Shown here: piece by piece, positions 40,036-53,561 of the stretch
How positions within the stretch are numbered: position 1 is the first letter of the stretch
Layout: every line of letters begins with the position of its first letter
NCBI GenBank assembly: GCA_028583405.1
Contig: CM053243.1
Location: 35,181,420-35,245,419 of the forward strand
Length of the DNA stretch: 64,000 bases
Source: Pogonophryne albipinna
Lineage: Eukaryota; Chordata; Actinopteri; Perciformes; Artedidraconidae
Direction: 5' to 3'
Notes under the pieces: model-generated
Told to the model about the DNA's origin: nothing
Database searches by the model: none
Seen by the model: the letters and a program-made list of their open reading frames with translations, nothing else
Position numbers and translations under genes: made by a program

Positions 40036-42839
40036 CACGAGGCTTCTTAACAGCATGACAATTCTCCACAATAACCTCCAGAGACCATTTCTATGGAAAT
40101 AAGCTTCATCTCTGCATATGTGAAAATACTTGACTCGACTCGAGCGTCTTGCTAACTGCTCTGACTTTTCCCGAATGCACTCCTCCATAAACATTTCCAA
40201 GGATGCGCTGTAGTGGTGAAGCCTTTAATTTGAAACGTGGAGGAGGAAGGAAGAGCATTTAAGGCACTTGAGAGGCTGTTGGGAAAAAGTGGGAGTTATT
40301 TTGGGTATATATAAAGCTGCATTATATACAGTAGATGCCCTATGGTTCAACATTAGCTGCATGCTGGGATTTCACCCACCCTGAAAACAGAGCAGCCTCT
40401 GTGGTAACAACCGGCCATTTGGGAGGAGGGTCCCCTCAGCACTAGCTGGGAGACAGGGAATTATGCTGTCTCTCCTTAGCTGATGCAACTACTCGCAACA
40501 TCCACTGCTTCTTTATTTGGAGCATTATTGTGAGAGGACTTAACCCAATGTGAACATAGCATTTTACGATACGATTTAAAAGCTGTCAGCAAATGAACAA
40601 CAACAGTACTATTTCCTTCAGAGCTGGGAGATATACAGTGGTAGATCTTCAGGGACTCTAAGAATATCACTGACAGCGTAAAAACAAAAGCTGATGAGGA
40701 TAATTAGCCTACGGTAAGCTCATTAGCACAAACGTTAGAAGTAACAGTATGCTAAGTGGAGCAGTGTCAGGTGGTATGACACACTGAGCTGTAGAGTGAG
40801 ATGCAGTTGTTGCTTTTTATCAATGGTAATTAGAGCTTTAACATTAGTGCCTCAAAATGCACACAGGGTTTATCTGTTTGTACAGATAACATATTCGATC
40901 CCAGGGTAATGACAATCCTGATTCAACATCCATGTATATACAGTATATATATTGTATATATTATTTTTTACTGATAGGAAATATTGACATATTCCGTCTG
41001 GATAGGTTTCGTTGTTGCTGTTGTTTGCTCTCTCGTCTCACAGTAAGAAGGTGTTTGGTTTGAGTGTGTTCTGCCCTGGTTTCCACAGCTCATTCCACAA
41101 CCCGAAACGTGCAGCTACAGTTAATTGGTGACTCTAAATTGCCTGAAAGTGTGAAGGGGAGCTTCTCTATAGCCTCTTTCCCACTGGACAAAAAATGACT
41201 TACTTCTGGCTTTTTATCTTTATAGGAAAGGTTACAATTGTCATTTATTCCTGGGACAAATTACTCTGCAGGTATTTAACAGCTCCAGCTATTGTCAGTG
41301 AAACCTGAGAGGATATGCAAATTCTTCGACATTTCCTGTGCAATGCAACATTAGACACACTTGACACAAAATGTACCAAAAATACAATAAGTATGTTTTT
41401 AAAACCACCAGACAACATTGACAGAAAGATGTATTATTATGCTACTTTGCTGTCCAGCCATCCTTGATAATCTTTCCAAAAACTCGCTAAAGCAGGTTTG
41501 AGAGATTGAGTGACTAACAGATATAAAGAATAAGTAACCACTATGTCCAAGATTTTCAACATGACTTTCCATATAAAAAAATAAAGGCATACTCGTCTAC
41601 TGGCCAAGGGAAATGGGTTTATTTTCACCAGGTTTTCCAGTGTTTAAGAGCATGTATATACAGGGGCGCTGCAAGACACTCTGGGGGCCCCAGGCAGAAG
41701 AGACCTGCCCCCCCCCGCCATCACATCCACCACCACCACACCACCACCCACGCTAGTTTTGGTGGGAAAAGGGTATGTGTTCTGACCTTTCCAGGGGGGA
41801 ACCCGAGTCTCTAGCTAAATCAGCTGTTGAATGGATGTGTATAGGTAAATAGGCTATTGACACAACAAGAAAATAGGAAAAGCTAAAAGGTTCTCAGGTA
41901 ACTTTGGGAGAACATGGAAGGGATGTTAGCATTCAGTGCAAATAGTATATTCAGTGCAAACAGTATGTTCATGCAGTCGAGGCACATTGAACTTCATGTG
42001 TCCATGCTGTTGCTGAAGCAGAGCCTGCAGGCCAACAGTGAGCCCGGTTGGAGCCTTTGAGTTGCTCAGTGTTAACAAGACCAATCAATAGCAACCCATG
42101 GCTTCACCCAGCCTTCCTGCAGGATTACAAAAAAGTATTTCCCAAGACCGAGTGAGGAGGAGCAGCTGGACTTATCTTTAAAGACCATGGATGAAAATGC
42201 TAGCACATATTCATCTTCAATGGGGTAAATAAACAGACAGACCTCGGTGGGCGGCTTAGTGACGCACACAAACCATCATTAGTGTGTGCCGACTGTTTGT
42301 GTGCATTTTGTGCATATGCAGACACATTTCCCGCTTTCTGAGACTAGGCAGATGGCTTTAAATATTAACACGTATCACACACGGATACCAGGCATGTGTC
42401 AAACATGCTGCAGGAGACAGGCTAGAATATGCTGCACCATCACTGACTTCTAAAGCCAGAAGAAAAGCATTATTCATCAAAAATCACACCCCTTTTTCTT
42501 AGAGTCATAAACTAGTCAAATTGGTACGCATATTCATCGTGGCTGTACTCAGCACAACTCTCTTTAGTGGGATGTCCACTCTCATTTGTTTTGGATAAAT
42601 GTTCTTAGTTGATGGATGTTTCAGTGGAACAAACTGTGACTACTTACTTACAGAAATACTTCCGTTCTTGCAACAAAACTTACAAAGCAACATTACACCT
42701 GCTGTTTCCATTGTCTGATGGGTGCCAACACTCTAAACCTCAGAAATACCAGCAAAAACAATGCTTGGCATGCTTAGCTAAGACATATAGTGTAGATTAA
42801 GAGTGGAAACCAAGCCAAATGTGCCTAGTTTTCGAGGAA
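40036..42839. other. Non-coding stretch
   Basis: No gene recognised. caggggcgctgcaagacac at 41662 resembles the start of a hAT-like element, but no matching inverse end was found. CCCCCCC and CCACCACC runs follow at 41708-41750. Confidence 0.4.
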
Positions 42840-42849
42840 TTACACATTG

Positions 42850-43410
42850 ATCCAAAGACATTGGACCAAGGACAGCACACCCATACACCAACATGTCAGC
42901 TGTTTCAAATGTCTAGTCCACATCACTGAGGACCTCTCCTGGGAGCTCAACACCTCATGCCTGGTTAAGAAGGCTCCCCAGCGTCTCTTCATCCTGAGGA
43001 GACGCTGGGGAAAGCCCATCTGTCCCCTCACATTCTGGTGAACTTCTACTGCTGTATCATTAAGAGCTGCCTCACTACCTGCATCACTGTCTGTTAGGCA
43101 ACTGCCCTGCCACAGAACCAAAATCACTGCAGAGGGTGGTACTCCCCTAAGAATGTTTGCTCTCCTGCCCTTTTGGAGGCGCTACAGGAACCTCCGGACC
43201 AGGAAAAGCTTCTTCCCCTCAGCTATCAGTTGTACTCTGAATGATGACAGCTATAATGTGTTTGACACTATAAACTGTTTACAGTGTAAATACTTCAGTT
43301 TGTCTATATCTGTCAGATGTAAAGGTGTATGTTTTACTCACCATCATGCATTGCGTTGTTTTAGTACTCAGTACTGTGCAATGACAATAAATAAATATAA
43401 TTTAATCAAG
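42850..43410 (+). mobile_element. L2/Rex1-type LINE, C-terminal remnant and 3' tail
   Basis: Translated fragments include CLVHITEDLSWELNTSCLVK, APQRLFILRR and, in another frame, FALLPFWRRYRNLRTRKSFF plus PSAIS, typical of the C-terminus of fish L2/Rex1-type LINE proteins. The 3' tail has ctgtgcaatgacaataaataa. Frames are broken by several indels and part is deleted, so it is an old, 5'-truncated copy. Confidence 0.75.
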
Positions 43411-45284
43411 TTAAATACATACTCCAGAATGCACCATTAGGCGTATTCACAAGTCTGATGTGTTTTATAAGGGACTGAAACATGTCTAATGATTCTCTTT
43501 TTGAACACTTTGACACGCTGGAGGACAATAACCCAGCCAAATATAATTAGACGTTATAATTATGGCAGAGTTTGACAACTGAGTGCAATAAATACCTCTC
43601 AAGCTGGTTTGTGTTTGAATCCCCTGGTCCCTCCTCAAACAGTCTTCTGATTACAAGTAAATAATCTCATCTTCAATCATTCAGTTGCATATTAAAACAT
43701 TTATGAGGATATAATGGACACATTTAATGACAGCTTAGCGGCACAGCCAGGAACAATCTCCGGTTTATAAAGTACAAGAGGAGAAATTAATTTGTTCGGC
43801 AAAACATCTATTTGGGATATCAGCAACACTTTGTCAAACTGCTGGGCTTTATTTATAGCTCAAATAAAACTGGAAAAAAAAGAAGATCGACAGAGTCTGC
43901 TGTGTAGTACATGTTATCCTAAGCCAATTTAAGTTAGAGGAGGTGGAAATGTAGCCATGTCAAATATCAGCATACTGTACAGAGGGATTCCAGCTAATCC
44001 TTTCACAATAGAAGTTGTAGCTGCCTTAAGGGAGCAAACCCCCAAACATGGATAATACCACCACGGCCGTGTCTCCCTGATTTACATAGTTGAACAATCA
44101 TTGTTTCCCAGCCCTCACTCATACAGTATGGTGCATGGATTGGAAGTGGAGCTCTTGGTAAACCTCTTTACCGTACGGATCAAACAGAGACAGTGTGCAA
44201 TGTTGTGGACACTCATTTAGTGAATTCAGTCTGCCATGGCTTCGACCCAAAGACAACTGCATCGAGCATCAAGCAAATCCTTCAATCCTCCGCCTGCCTC
44301 TCCCAAGCATCTTAATCAAATAAGGCCATTAGTTCCATCACAAGTTCTCTAGGCCTCCAACACCCTTCGACTGGGGCTTTTACTTAGCCAAATCCAACAT
44401 TCAGCTAACTGGAAGAAAACTGACAACGATTTTTCCTCGGGAGAGAGACTGCCCTCTAAGTTTCTAAAATAACGTCTTGAAACTCTGATAATATGTAATC
44501 CAAAAAAGTTGAAGCAGATACAGACAAATAATTATTCCGCCAAAAGTATGCAGTGAAATGAAATGGACATCTTGACATTACAGACCTGGGTTATATTTCC
44601 AGATGTATATTACTTCACATATAAAATAAGAGATAGTTAAACCTTATGAGCTTTTTTTCACGACAACCTAAACAGAACTTTGCCTGTGGCAGCCCAATGA
44701 AAAAATGTTTCAAAATGTACATTTCTAACTGGTTATACGATTAATAGCTGAAAGTATATTCAATGGCATGCTATGAAAAATGGCCAGCAGTAATGTAACA
44801 TTTAAACAAGTGAACTATACACCCAAAGGTCCTGCAACTAAAGGACTTAGGTTTGTTGCCTAAATGTACCCTTACCATCGACCCTAACCAACTTAAAACA
44901 TACATATATATTCACATATTTAACAAATCATCACATCACATCTTTCAGAGGATCTTGCTCTTCTCAAAACTCGCAAATCCATGGGCTTTAATCGATTGTT
45001 GATGCCATGACAAAGGTTCAGCTATCTGTTCACAACTTATCACGGATATCTCAGACAAATCCTTGTTCCCCTTAAAGCCAGTCATCATTACGACATACAA
45101 TCAGTTTGTTAATATCCAATTGGTGTGTTAAAGTCTCGATCTGTGGCCCACAGCCAGCACAAACATGCTCACAAACAATTAATTCAACGCTGACACACTG
45201 CCAGCCATACTGTTTTTAACATCCGGAAGTAATAGATATTATGAGTCGTTTACATGAGTCCCAGCTCAGTTTCAGCAGTCCTAC
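43411..45284. other. nell1 intron; candidate conserved block at 43500-43870
   Basis: This is the start of the large intron after the EGF1 exon. 43500-43870 has several TAATTA/ATAATTAG-type sites in non-repetitive sequence. No exon for EGF2 was seen. Confidence 0.4.
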
Positions 45285-45413
45285 CTTCACAGTAAGTCGA
45301 GTCCCCGTGGATGGAGGCAAAGCCGCTCTTGCACTCACACTCTGCTTTAGTATTCCGGTTTTTACATTCAGAGTTTTCTCCACAAATGAGTCCCTCTGCG
45401 CAGAAGTCATAAC
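45285..45413 (-). CDS. nell1: nell1 exon: first EGF-like repeat
   Basis: The exon lies between a tttcag acceptor and a GTAGG donor and encodes 43 codons. The residues (YDFCAEGLICGENSECKN ... CECKSGF ... STYCE) place six cysteines in EGF order. The phrase CGENSECKN with NTKA and CECKSG is characteristic of NELL1 rather than NELL2, which has CMENSICRN in this place. In the family the EGF repeats of the secreted trimer bind Robo receptors and PKC. It starts by completing the Gly codon of the previous exon and ends in phase 1. Confidence 0.95.
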
Positions 45414-46271
45414 CTGAAAGAGAAGGACAAAGGAGGTCTCCATCTACTTTGGACAGTACAGAGAGCTAAAAGAAGACAAATGCACAACCCTGTGCCTGGA
45501 GCCCACAATACCGTGGATGACAAGAATCCTGATGTATAAAGTTTATGACTGCAGTAAAATGTCTGTGCCATAATAAAATGTTGGGCCTTTTTATGGCAGC
45601 ATGTACACACACCGCTTACATAACATACACACACACACAACACGTTGTACTTGAAGGAAGACCGATGTAATCCGTCGAGCAAATAGAGTTAAAGTGTGTT
45701 CTTCATGTATTTTGTGTTGATTTAGTGCTACTAAAAAAGTCTAATAACCAAATGTGTAAGAAGGACTGCAACACTATCTGACTTTCTTTAACTCTGCCAA
45801 TGTTTTTCTCTCATCATGATGTTTTACAGAACAGGCGAAAATAAGCCTTAAGCCACTAAAGGAGTCTGTGCATCCAACACAGAAGTTTCAAAATAAGAGT
45901 ACACAGCTAAATGTTATATAACAATTATCTCTTCACAAATGAAAAGCTGAATAAGGTTCTTTAGGCTGGGCGGCTTAGTGTGGCAGGGAAATGTTTAGCT
46001 CTCTTGTGGAGAAACCACAGGCTGAGGAATGTATTGAACAGATGGATCAACAGTGGAGAAGTGGATCAAGTTCCAGCAGGGGTGTGAGAGGTTTCTATGG
46101 ACATTCAGATTTGTTGACACTCTCTTACAGTGTCTCTGGGCACAATAAGTCACATTTTAAGGTTTCAGGAAATAAGTGTTTCCTCAATGGAAATCGGCAG
46201 AAGACACTAAATCAGGATCCAACTGGCTCCCCACCTGTAAAGTATTGAAGCTATTGAAGCACATGGTGAGA

Positions 46272-46736
46272 TTAAAGGGGTACTATTATGCTTTTTTTTG
46301 GGTCTTCCCTTTCCTGTAGTGTTTTATAGGATTGTGTGCATGTAAAGGATTACATTCCAAAGTTCCCTCTAGACGGAGTTTCTTTCCCGCACACTCCCCC
46401 CCCCTGCCCGAAAGCTTTTATAGTCCTTTTTGAAATGTATATGGCATAGTGACATCACTATGCAACACTCACACTTATATTGGCTAATGCTTCAACACAT
46501 TGTACGTTATTGGCTAAGGAGCGAGATATCTCTAAGTGGTTGACAAATCATGACAGAGATTGCCAGCTAACCAATCAGGTTGTTTCAGGCAGAGGGTGAA
46601 AAGAGGTGCTGCAGCACAGGCAGTGTGAGGAAAATAAAGCACTTATTGAACATTAAAGCATGGAGACATGTCACATAAGAGGCACAAAATAAAATCATGA
46701 AACCTGAAAATGAGCATAGCAGGGCCTCTTTTTTAG
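46272..46736. mobile_element. MITE of the 'TATTATGCTC' family, inverted copy
   Basis: The left end is TTAAAGGGGTACTATTATGC and the right end contains aacctgaaaatgagcatagc. Its left-end text (cctttcctgtagtgtttta) is the inverse of the right end of the copy at 57010-57413, so the two lie in opposite orientations. It is in the nell1 intron between the VWC2 and EGF1 exons. Confidence 0.65.
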
Positions 46737-47749
46737 GACTGCACAATATGCATAATAAATAAGGCAAGAACAAATTAAACAACTTGCGGTAAATGAGCAG
46801 ATACTGGCTTGTGTCTGCTTTAATCTACATCTGAAATCATAAAAACAACAAAGGTATCGTTAGTTAAAGATAGTTTAGTTACAAAGAGCATTTGTTTTAC
46901 TGGTATTCTCTTTTTACTAAGTACAAAAAAATCCCTCAATGGATTATCCCAGTTCTTAGTGTCATGTTTATTGCCTTGGGTGACATCTCAGTGACTATAT
47001 GGTTGTGCAGCCCTACCCTGCACAGCGCCAGCCTTTTGTTGAACCTGGATCAAACCAGAATGAACCTGCACGTGTACATACCATAGACTGGTACATACAT
47101 GTGAAATGAAATGTACTGAGAATCAGTCTGCTTGGATAAGAAAGCAGACAGACAGGCAGGCAGATATAGGTGATTGGCTCCCGCTCAGTAAGTATGATCT
47201 GATGTAGGCCATGATGTCCTGTAATGACAGACAGACTGGCTGCACATAAAAGCCTTGAGAGGCAGGTGGCCAGGGGAGTCATTACTGAGGATAGAGCTCT
47301 CTCTGAATTACTCTTCCTCCACCATGTACATGCGCTCCGCACTTAGCCGTGTACATATGTAAAGGGACTGATTACACAAGGAATAACACATATTTGTGAG
47401 TGTGTGCAGTTGAGGCTTTGATTATGGATTATTGAAATACAATACACATTCACAGACCGCTATTAGTAAAATTCTTAGGGGCAGTTGTGTAATTGGAGAT
47501 TTAACAAAGCCAGCATGATACAAATAAATATCAGAGTGAAGCCAAAGTGGTGAGCTACAAAGTGGAGAAGAGGTCTGGTGTTGATTAGGAAATAATGACC
47601 GGCTCTGAGCTTTAGCGATCGTGAGCGTCTGTGAGAGAAGAAGGGGGGGTTGTAGTGAAGAGGCACTGTGAGTGTGATCAATCTTTAATAGTTAGCACTT
47701 ACTGCTCAAACTCTCCTCTTGGCTATACTCCTCTCCTCTGTACTCTAAA

Positions 47750-47950
47750 ACATTTGTCACCTCCTCTTCTCTCTTTCTTCTCTTTTTAACAAGTCTTGAT
47801 CTTTCTCCAATCTTATCTTCCGCTGCTCTCTTCCCTTTATCTTTTCTCTCTCCTCATTTCCTTACCTTTCTTTTCATCTTCCCTTCCTCTCATTTGCTTT
47901 TTTCTCTTCACTTTCCCTTTCCCATCTTCTTCCTTTTTTTCCCCTTCAAC
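47750..47950. repeat. Pyrimidine-rich tract
   Basis: About 200 bp of almost pure C/T, interrupted sparsely, in the same nell1 intron. It is simple-sequence DNA without coding meaning. Confidence 0.85.
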
Positions 47951-48365
47951 TCATCCAAATAAAAGGCCAATTTCCCTTCGTTTAGAACCTGTCGCAGGTT
48001 TCTTTCATTATCGCTCTATAGCTGACAGCCCCCTACAGTTTGTTTATTCAATGTATTTACTGAATTACCGGTGGCTATTTACCCTGTAGTACCTCCCTGC
48101 CAAAGCAGCGGGGGTTCAGGCAAATTGGCATAGCAGGTGCTCTATAGAAGGCGGACCAATCTGCTCTGATAGGTATCCCAGCCAAGAAGCACCCGTTCCC
48201 AGTGGATAGGAAGAGAAACTGAATTATTGTAGAGGCACAGCCTGATTCAGAAACCGGCAGGCTGGCTTTGTGTACACCTCGCAATGGCAGGGGATTGGTG
48301 CGTGCCCGTCCAAAGAAAGACAGATTCATGCAACTGAGGATAGTGGGTTAAGCAGAGAGACATAC

Positions 48366-48465
48366 CTCTACAAACATTGCAGCATCGGCCATCTGGTAGG
48401 ATCTGTTCACTGACAGTGCAGTTAAGCTCTGGACAAGTTTCTGTGACTTTCACCATCAGGCCATT
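48366..48465 (-). CDS. nell1: nell1 exon: end of second VWC module
   Basis: The 100-bp exon lies between tctcag and GTATG. It encodes NGLMVKVTETCPELNC, then DGRCCNVCRG, the CxxC..CCxxC finish of a von Willebrand C module. It begins in phase 0 after the Lys at the end of the 50609-50682 exon and ends one base into a Gly codon that the EGF1 exon completes. The 2952-bp intron following it contains a MITE (46272-46736). Confidence 0.95.
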
Positions 48466-50608
48466 CTGAGAGGAGAGGACAGAAGCAAAACAACCCAATT
48501 TAATGCTGGGGTGAACACTGCTTTTGAAATAAATAAAACCAAAGCCAAAGTTAAAAGGATGTTTTACATGATTTGTGTTTAGGAAAGAGAGGGTGAAATG
48601 TAATGGCTGTATATTCATGCTCACATTTAGAAAAAAAGGCATCATTTCAGATAGCAGGTAAAGTGCAGATATGAGCCACTATAGAAAAAAAACAATGGTA
48701 GATCGAACCCTGTATCATCTTCCCCTGGGCCTTTAATACAAATAGCAGACACAACGCAACCGTAGCAGCCGGTCTGTCAGCGCTCTGATGGTCCCAGCGA
48801 TACCTCTCAAGGTCGGCAGTATTGACTCAAATCTGTAAGATATCTCCTTCACAACTTATTGCAATGTCATGCTATTCTAGGCATCATTGTAACTGCTTCC
48901 TCGTGTAATATTTTAATAGTAGGCCTACCAATCTTTTCACTGAGCCTTTTGTCAGTCATATGATTTTCTCATTGAAACTTGGGGTAGGCAGTGTATTTTT
49001 AGCATCACTGGGCCAAAAGCATATTTTAATTACAGTACCCCATGAGAGAGGCGACAGCACCTTCACCTGGCTTTGTTTTTCTGCTTTAAAAAACAAATAT
49101 AGCCAAATGTCAGGCGACTTTGGCCAATAGCAGCTTATGTCAGAGAGAGGGCGTTCCATTGGCTATTCTACAGATGTACACGTGCACATTCCTCCAATGA
49201 AAGCATGATACAAGGCCAACATATCCAACTGGAAATATAGCTATTAGAGCATACAATAGATTAGCGGCTAAGCTAATAACAAACTCTCTCTCTTGGCAAT
49301 GGGAGCGAAAAGCTAAACTTGAGCCTTCTGCTTTTGAATCCAAAGGCTTAAGCCTCTGTTGGCAATACTCTCTCACATACTATCTACTGTGTTAGCATTC
49401 TGCTCTAGCCTATGGCTTAGAGCTTAACAGAATAGTAAACTGTTAGCACAATTCTCTCTCATAGCCTACTATATACTGTTTTAGCATTCTGCTAACTGTG
49501 GCAAATGGCTTAGCACTTCAGAATGCTCAACTATTAGCAACGTTTTCTTTCCATCTCTGAAACCCTCTCCAATATTCTATCAAGCTTTGAAGAGAGACAA
49601 ATAAAGTTAGAGCTCCAGATATTTTTTCAGGACTTGATGGCTTCTGAACCAATGACAGTATTGCTCAGTGTCTCATTATTATTATATCATGTCTGGCAGC
49701 CAAGATGAGATCAATAATGCCATAAGTGAAGGGACCTAGCCAAATGTGAGTGTTTTAGTGATGCTGAGTGTTACTTATGCACAGAGCGTGATAACCACCA
49801 ATCTTATTCATCTATCTGTTCTATCCATATGTCAATGCATGTATTACTCATGTATGTGTTTCCCACTCCTCACCTCTCCTGCTGGAACAATGAGAGAACA
49901 GAACCATTGTGATAAATGCTGAAGTCATATGAAAATACTTTCACACACATGAAAAAGCTTTTGATATAAATGTAAGGGATGTCATGGTACAAAGCTCTGA
50001 AAAATGACCCCTGAAAACATCAAAATAACACGATCTAAGCCCCTTTTTAAAAATAATTAGTTCACAAACAAGTCACTTAGCAGGTTCCACATCCAGGGGT
50101 AAGGAAAAGCTGTAATTGCTTGAAACAAAGCCTACAAACAATATAATGATGTTTCAAATTGCCTGAAGGTTTATAATGAGTCCAGTCAGTGTATGGCTAT
50201 TTATAACCAATTAGATGCACACAGAGCTCATTTTCTCCCAAAAACATTGCATTTAGAGATAAATGACTTATCAGTGAAGAAAGCTCACCTCTGTTCAATG
50301 GTGAACTGGAACAATAATTCCAATTATAATGCATGCAGTGATGAAGCTTGTCATAAAATCAGGCCTTTGTGTTGCTGCATTAATAAGTTAATTTAATTAC
50401 CTGGCTATCACGCCATTAGCGAGAACAAAAAAGGAAGATTGAACAGATTGGGGGAGGGATGGAAAACTAATATAGCCTGCTGGCTAATTGAATAACACAG
50501 CGAGCCGTCCACCATGCAGTTAGCTCACAAGGGCTGCATGGTATATCTGATCAAGCGTGGAGGCCAACTAATGGGGAAAGAATTGTTGAAATGAAGTAGA
50601 AATGTTAC

Positions 50609-50682
50609 CTTGCATTCCCTGCAGCTCCTGGATAAAAAGCGCTGGCCTTCGGAAAAGGTCTGGCCCATGTAGGTGCATCTCG
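50609..50682 (-). CDS. nell1: nell1 exon: start of second VWC module
   Basis: The 74-bp exon lies between cccacag and GTAAC. It completes a Pro codon and encodes RCTYMGQTFSEGQRF ... SCRECK, the opening of the second VWC module. The SEGQR and SCREC phrases match NELL1. It ends in phase 0. It is too short to show as a long ORF and is recognised by splice sites and frame. Confidence 0.93.
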
Positions 50683-51846
50683 CTGTGGGTACAAAGGCAG
50701 ATAAAAGCTAAAATAACAATATATAAAGGTATAGAACAAAAGAAAATCCAACCCGAAGTTCAGCATATTTAATTTGTGTCAGAAACAAAGTTGATCTTGG
50801 CTTGTGTGCATAGCGGAGAGGAGCTGTAACAGCACATTTAGAATACAACAGTGGAGACACTTCTGCATATTCCTCTGGTGATAAAGCAGGGGAAAAATGA
50901 AGCATTTGATATGAAGTCCCTTCCAGAGTGCCGAACTATGGAGTGCTCAGTCGCAAGCTGTGGAACGCTGCTTCATCGTTCTTCTGTGCCAGAGCTCTGA
51001 TGTTCACAGGGGAGGAAGAGGAAGAAGAAGAAGATGCAAGCGGGGGGACGGAGGGAGGCAGAGCAGGGCTGAAATGAGTCAAAGACTAACTATCCATCAG
51101 GGATTCCGTGTTTTTGCAGTATAGCAAAAGATAGAGTTGTCCGTGCATCTGTGAGCAGACCCCTGTGTGCTCTATACCAGAAATAGTGTTTGAAAATGAA
51201 AATCAGTCGACTATGATTTTTGCTCATGCATTTTCTGTTTTCACCAGGCCAGCAGAATATCAGCTCTCTTGTTTGTTCAGTGGTTCTAGTTGGTTCTAGT
51301 TTAAAACCTGAGATACATAAGCAAAAACTTAACTTGATAACTAATCAATCACCATTGTTTTTTCAGATAAATTCATTCTTTTTTGCATGTTAAGAAACTC
51401 CTAAACAAAGCTGGAAAAAACCCTGTTTGAGGTTTTCAAAAATGTTTTGTCATTACCTTGAAACAATGTTTTTTACATCGACAGGCAGCCATGTTGCAAA
51501 CTTAGAAATAAATATAGATATCAACAACCTATGTTAATGTCACTCTCTCCTAAAATGCCTAGACAATTAAGGTCTTAGTATTTTCGTTAGTTAAGGTTTT
51601 ACATTTTTCTTAACTAACATGTTAAATAAATACAAATAATTGGAGAGGAATTGATTTTTAAGAAATAGAGAAATGACAGCACTTCTGGTTCCAAAGTATT
51701 ATATATGGTTAAGGCCATGTTGTAGACAGAGCAACATGAAGGTTATTGAATATGCACACAAGCAGAGGTGGTTTTCACAGGTTTGGTTGAGAATATTTCT
51801 TCTGCTTTCTGCTTGATCTATATATGTGCTGCCTGGTGATACTTAC

Positions 51847-51949
51847 GTCTGCATTTCTTGCAGCAAGTCCCATCAACGTGTACAGGCAGCGAGTCCTCCG
51901 AGCAGTTTGCTGGAGGACAGAAAATCCTGCGACACTCCACCACACCATT
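51847..51949 (-). CDS. nell1: nell1 exon: end of first VWC module
   Basis: The 103-bp exon lies between cttacag and GTAAGT. It encodes NGVVECRRIFCPPANCSEDS followed by LPVHVDGTCCKKCR, with the VWC cysteine pattern. The DSLPVH phrase is shared with NELL1 of other vertebrates. It starts in phase 0 after the Lys of the preceding exon and ends one base into the next codon. Confidence 0.95.
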
Positions 51950-53149
51950 CTGTAAGAGAAGGATTTCCTTTTTAACATAAAACATGTAATCTGCAGCAAA
52001 AATCCAAAGCTCACAGTGAACATACGTCTTTTTCCGGTAGCACTGCCAAAAACTCCACACTTAACATGTTTCCTACTTCTTTGTGTGTCTTCACTTCAAT
52101 TTGCATAAGCATTCATGGAGCTGTGACACGTGTGATCTGATCCAATGCAGCTTACTGTACATCCAAACCCTGCAATGGCTAATGATTGCACCATGCGAAT
52201 AAAACCAATCATAAACTGAAAGCTATTATATTTAAAGTAGATATATATATATATTTGAAATACAATGAAATAAGATAACAGATTCATCACTGAGCACTGG
52301 ATAGCGGATACCCTAACTTAGCCTCATGCTGATATCAGGTAGTTATTCAGGCCCTGAAGGACTGCCTTCATTTTTGAGGCTGATATCTCTCTCTGCGAGC
52401 ACCTCTTCATTTCATGAGTCATCGGAAATGATTCCCCCAGGACACAGCGGTTATCAGTTAATAGCATGTCCACAGGAGGAAATCAGACCGACTAAACTCC
52501 ACCCTGTGCTTGATGTGCAATGATGCCGCGAGTCTAATTCCCCTGGGGCCTCGGTTTGGCCTGATTCATCACATTTCAAATTCTGACTCCTAGGTATGAG
52601 TGCCGGCTGGGAGGCTTATTAGAGGCCGCTTATTAGGGGGCGCTTGTTAAGGGGTGGGCAGGAGGCAACCGACATGATGGACAGGCTGGAAAGAAGGAGG
52701 ACTGCGAGGAAGACAAGTTAAGGAAGTGTTGACAGTGGAGGAAAGAAGTTGAAGCAACTACAAAATAATGTACCCTTAAGCCAATATGTCATCAATCTGT
52801 AATGCTAAAACTGTCTAGAGGTTATTTCATAAAACTCATGTAGTTTTCCTTTTTCATGCTCCCAGTTACTGCTGACTGCTACTATTATTCTTTCTATTGT
52901 CAATAAGATGGCAAATGCCCAAATTTACTTTTAAATAAAGGTGCGGTCAAATAGTATGGATAACGACAAATGTAATCATCCCAAAGCTACCTAAGGGTGA
53001 ATAAAAAAGGGGACTTTAACTAATGTTGCTCCCTGTCAAGATACAGACAATCATTTATCCAGAAAACCTGTTCACCTCATGATAGATTCAATTGCTCAAT
53101 TTGTACACATGATATCTATTTGTGTATCTTGTTTTGTATGTGTTTGTAC

Positions 53150-53212
53150 GGCGACCTTGAGAGCCTTGAAAGGCGCCTATATAAAAGAAATGAATTATTA
53201 TTATTATTATTT
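53150..53212 (+). mobile_element. LINE/SINE 3' tail
   Basis: gaaaggcgcctatataaaag, then aatgaattattattattatt, is the typical fish LINE/SINE tail with terminal (ATT)n. The body upstream is not clearly recognisable. Confidence 0.55.
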
Positions 53213-53426
53213 GCAATCATGTATTTCTTCCTGAGCTTTCTTCAAAATGTTCCAAGGGATTTTTTTTTATTTCTTCTTCACCCAAATCAAAGGGTCTAAG
53301 GAAAGAAGGTGTTGCATGCAGAATGTTAAACCCCTTAAGTTGAATTTGTGATGTGTGCTAGTTGCATGTATAAATACTTGACTTAGATAGGATGGAGACA
53401 GTGTATGGGGGTGGGGTGACACTCAC

Positions 53427-53561
53427 CTTACATGCACAGTTCCTGCAGTTCTCGGGCTCCACCCACAGCTCCTTATCCCTGTAGACCAGGCCGTTGGCGC
53501 TGCAGGTCCTCTCGCAGTGACAGCCCTCCAATTGGGTCAGCCTCGTCTCTGCGTAATTCAA
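53427..53561 (-). CDS. nell1: nell1 exon: coiled-coil end and start of first VWC module
   Basis: The 135-bp exon (45 codons) lies between tcttcag and GTGAGT. LNYAETRLTQLEG finishes the heptad coiled coil that trimerises NELL proteins, and CHCERTC ... CRNCACK opens the first VWC module. Both junctions are phase 0. The coiled coil continues from the exon at 58486-58568. Confidence 0.96.

Noticed and set aside
41662..41760. hAT element starting caggggcgctgcaag
   Set aside because: No inverse end or TSD found nearby; at most a truncated fragment.
45216..45443. 75-codon minus ORF across the EGF1 exon
   Set aside because: It reads the exon in the wrong frame; the real frame, joined to the upstream exon, gives the EGF cysteines.
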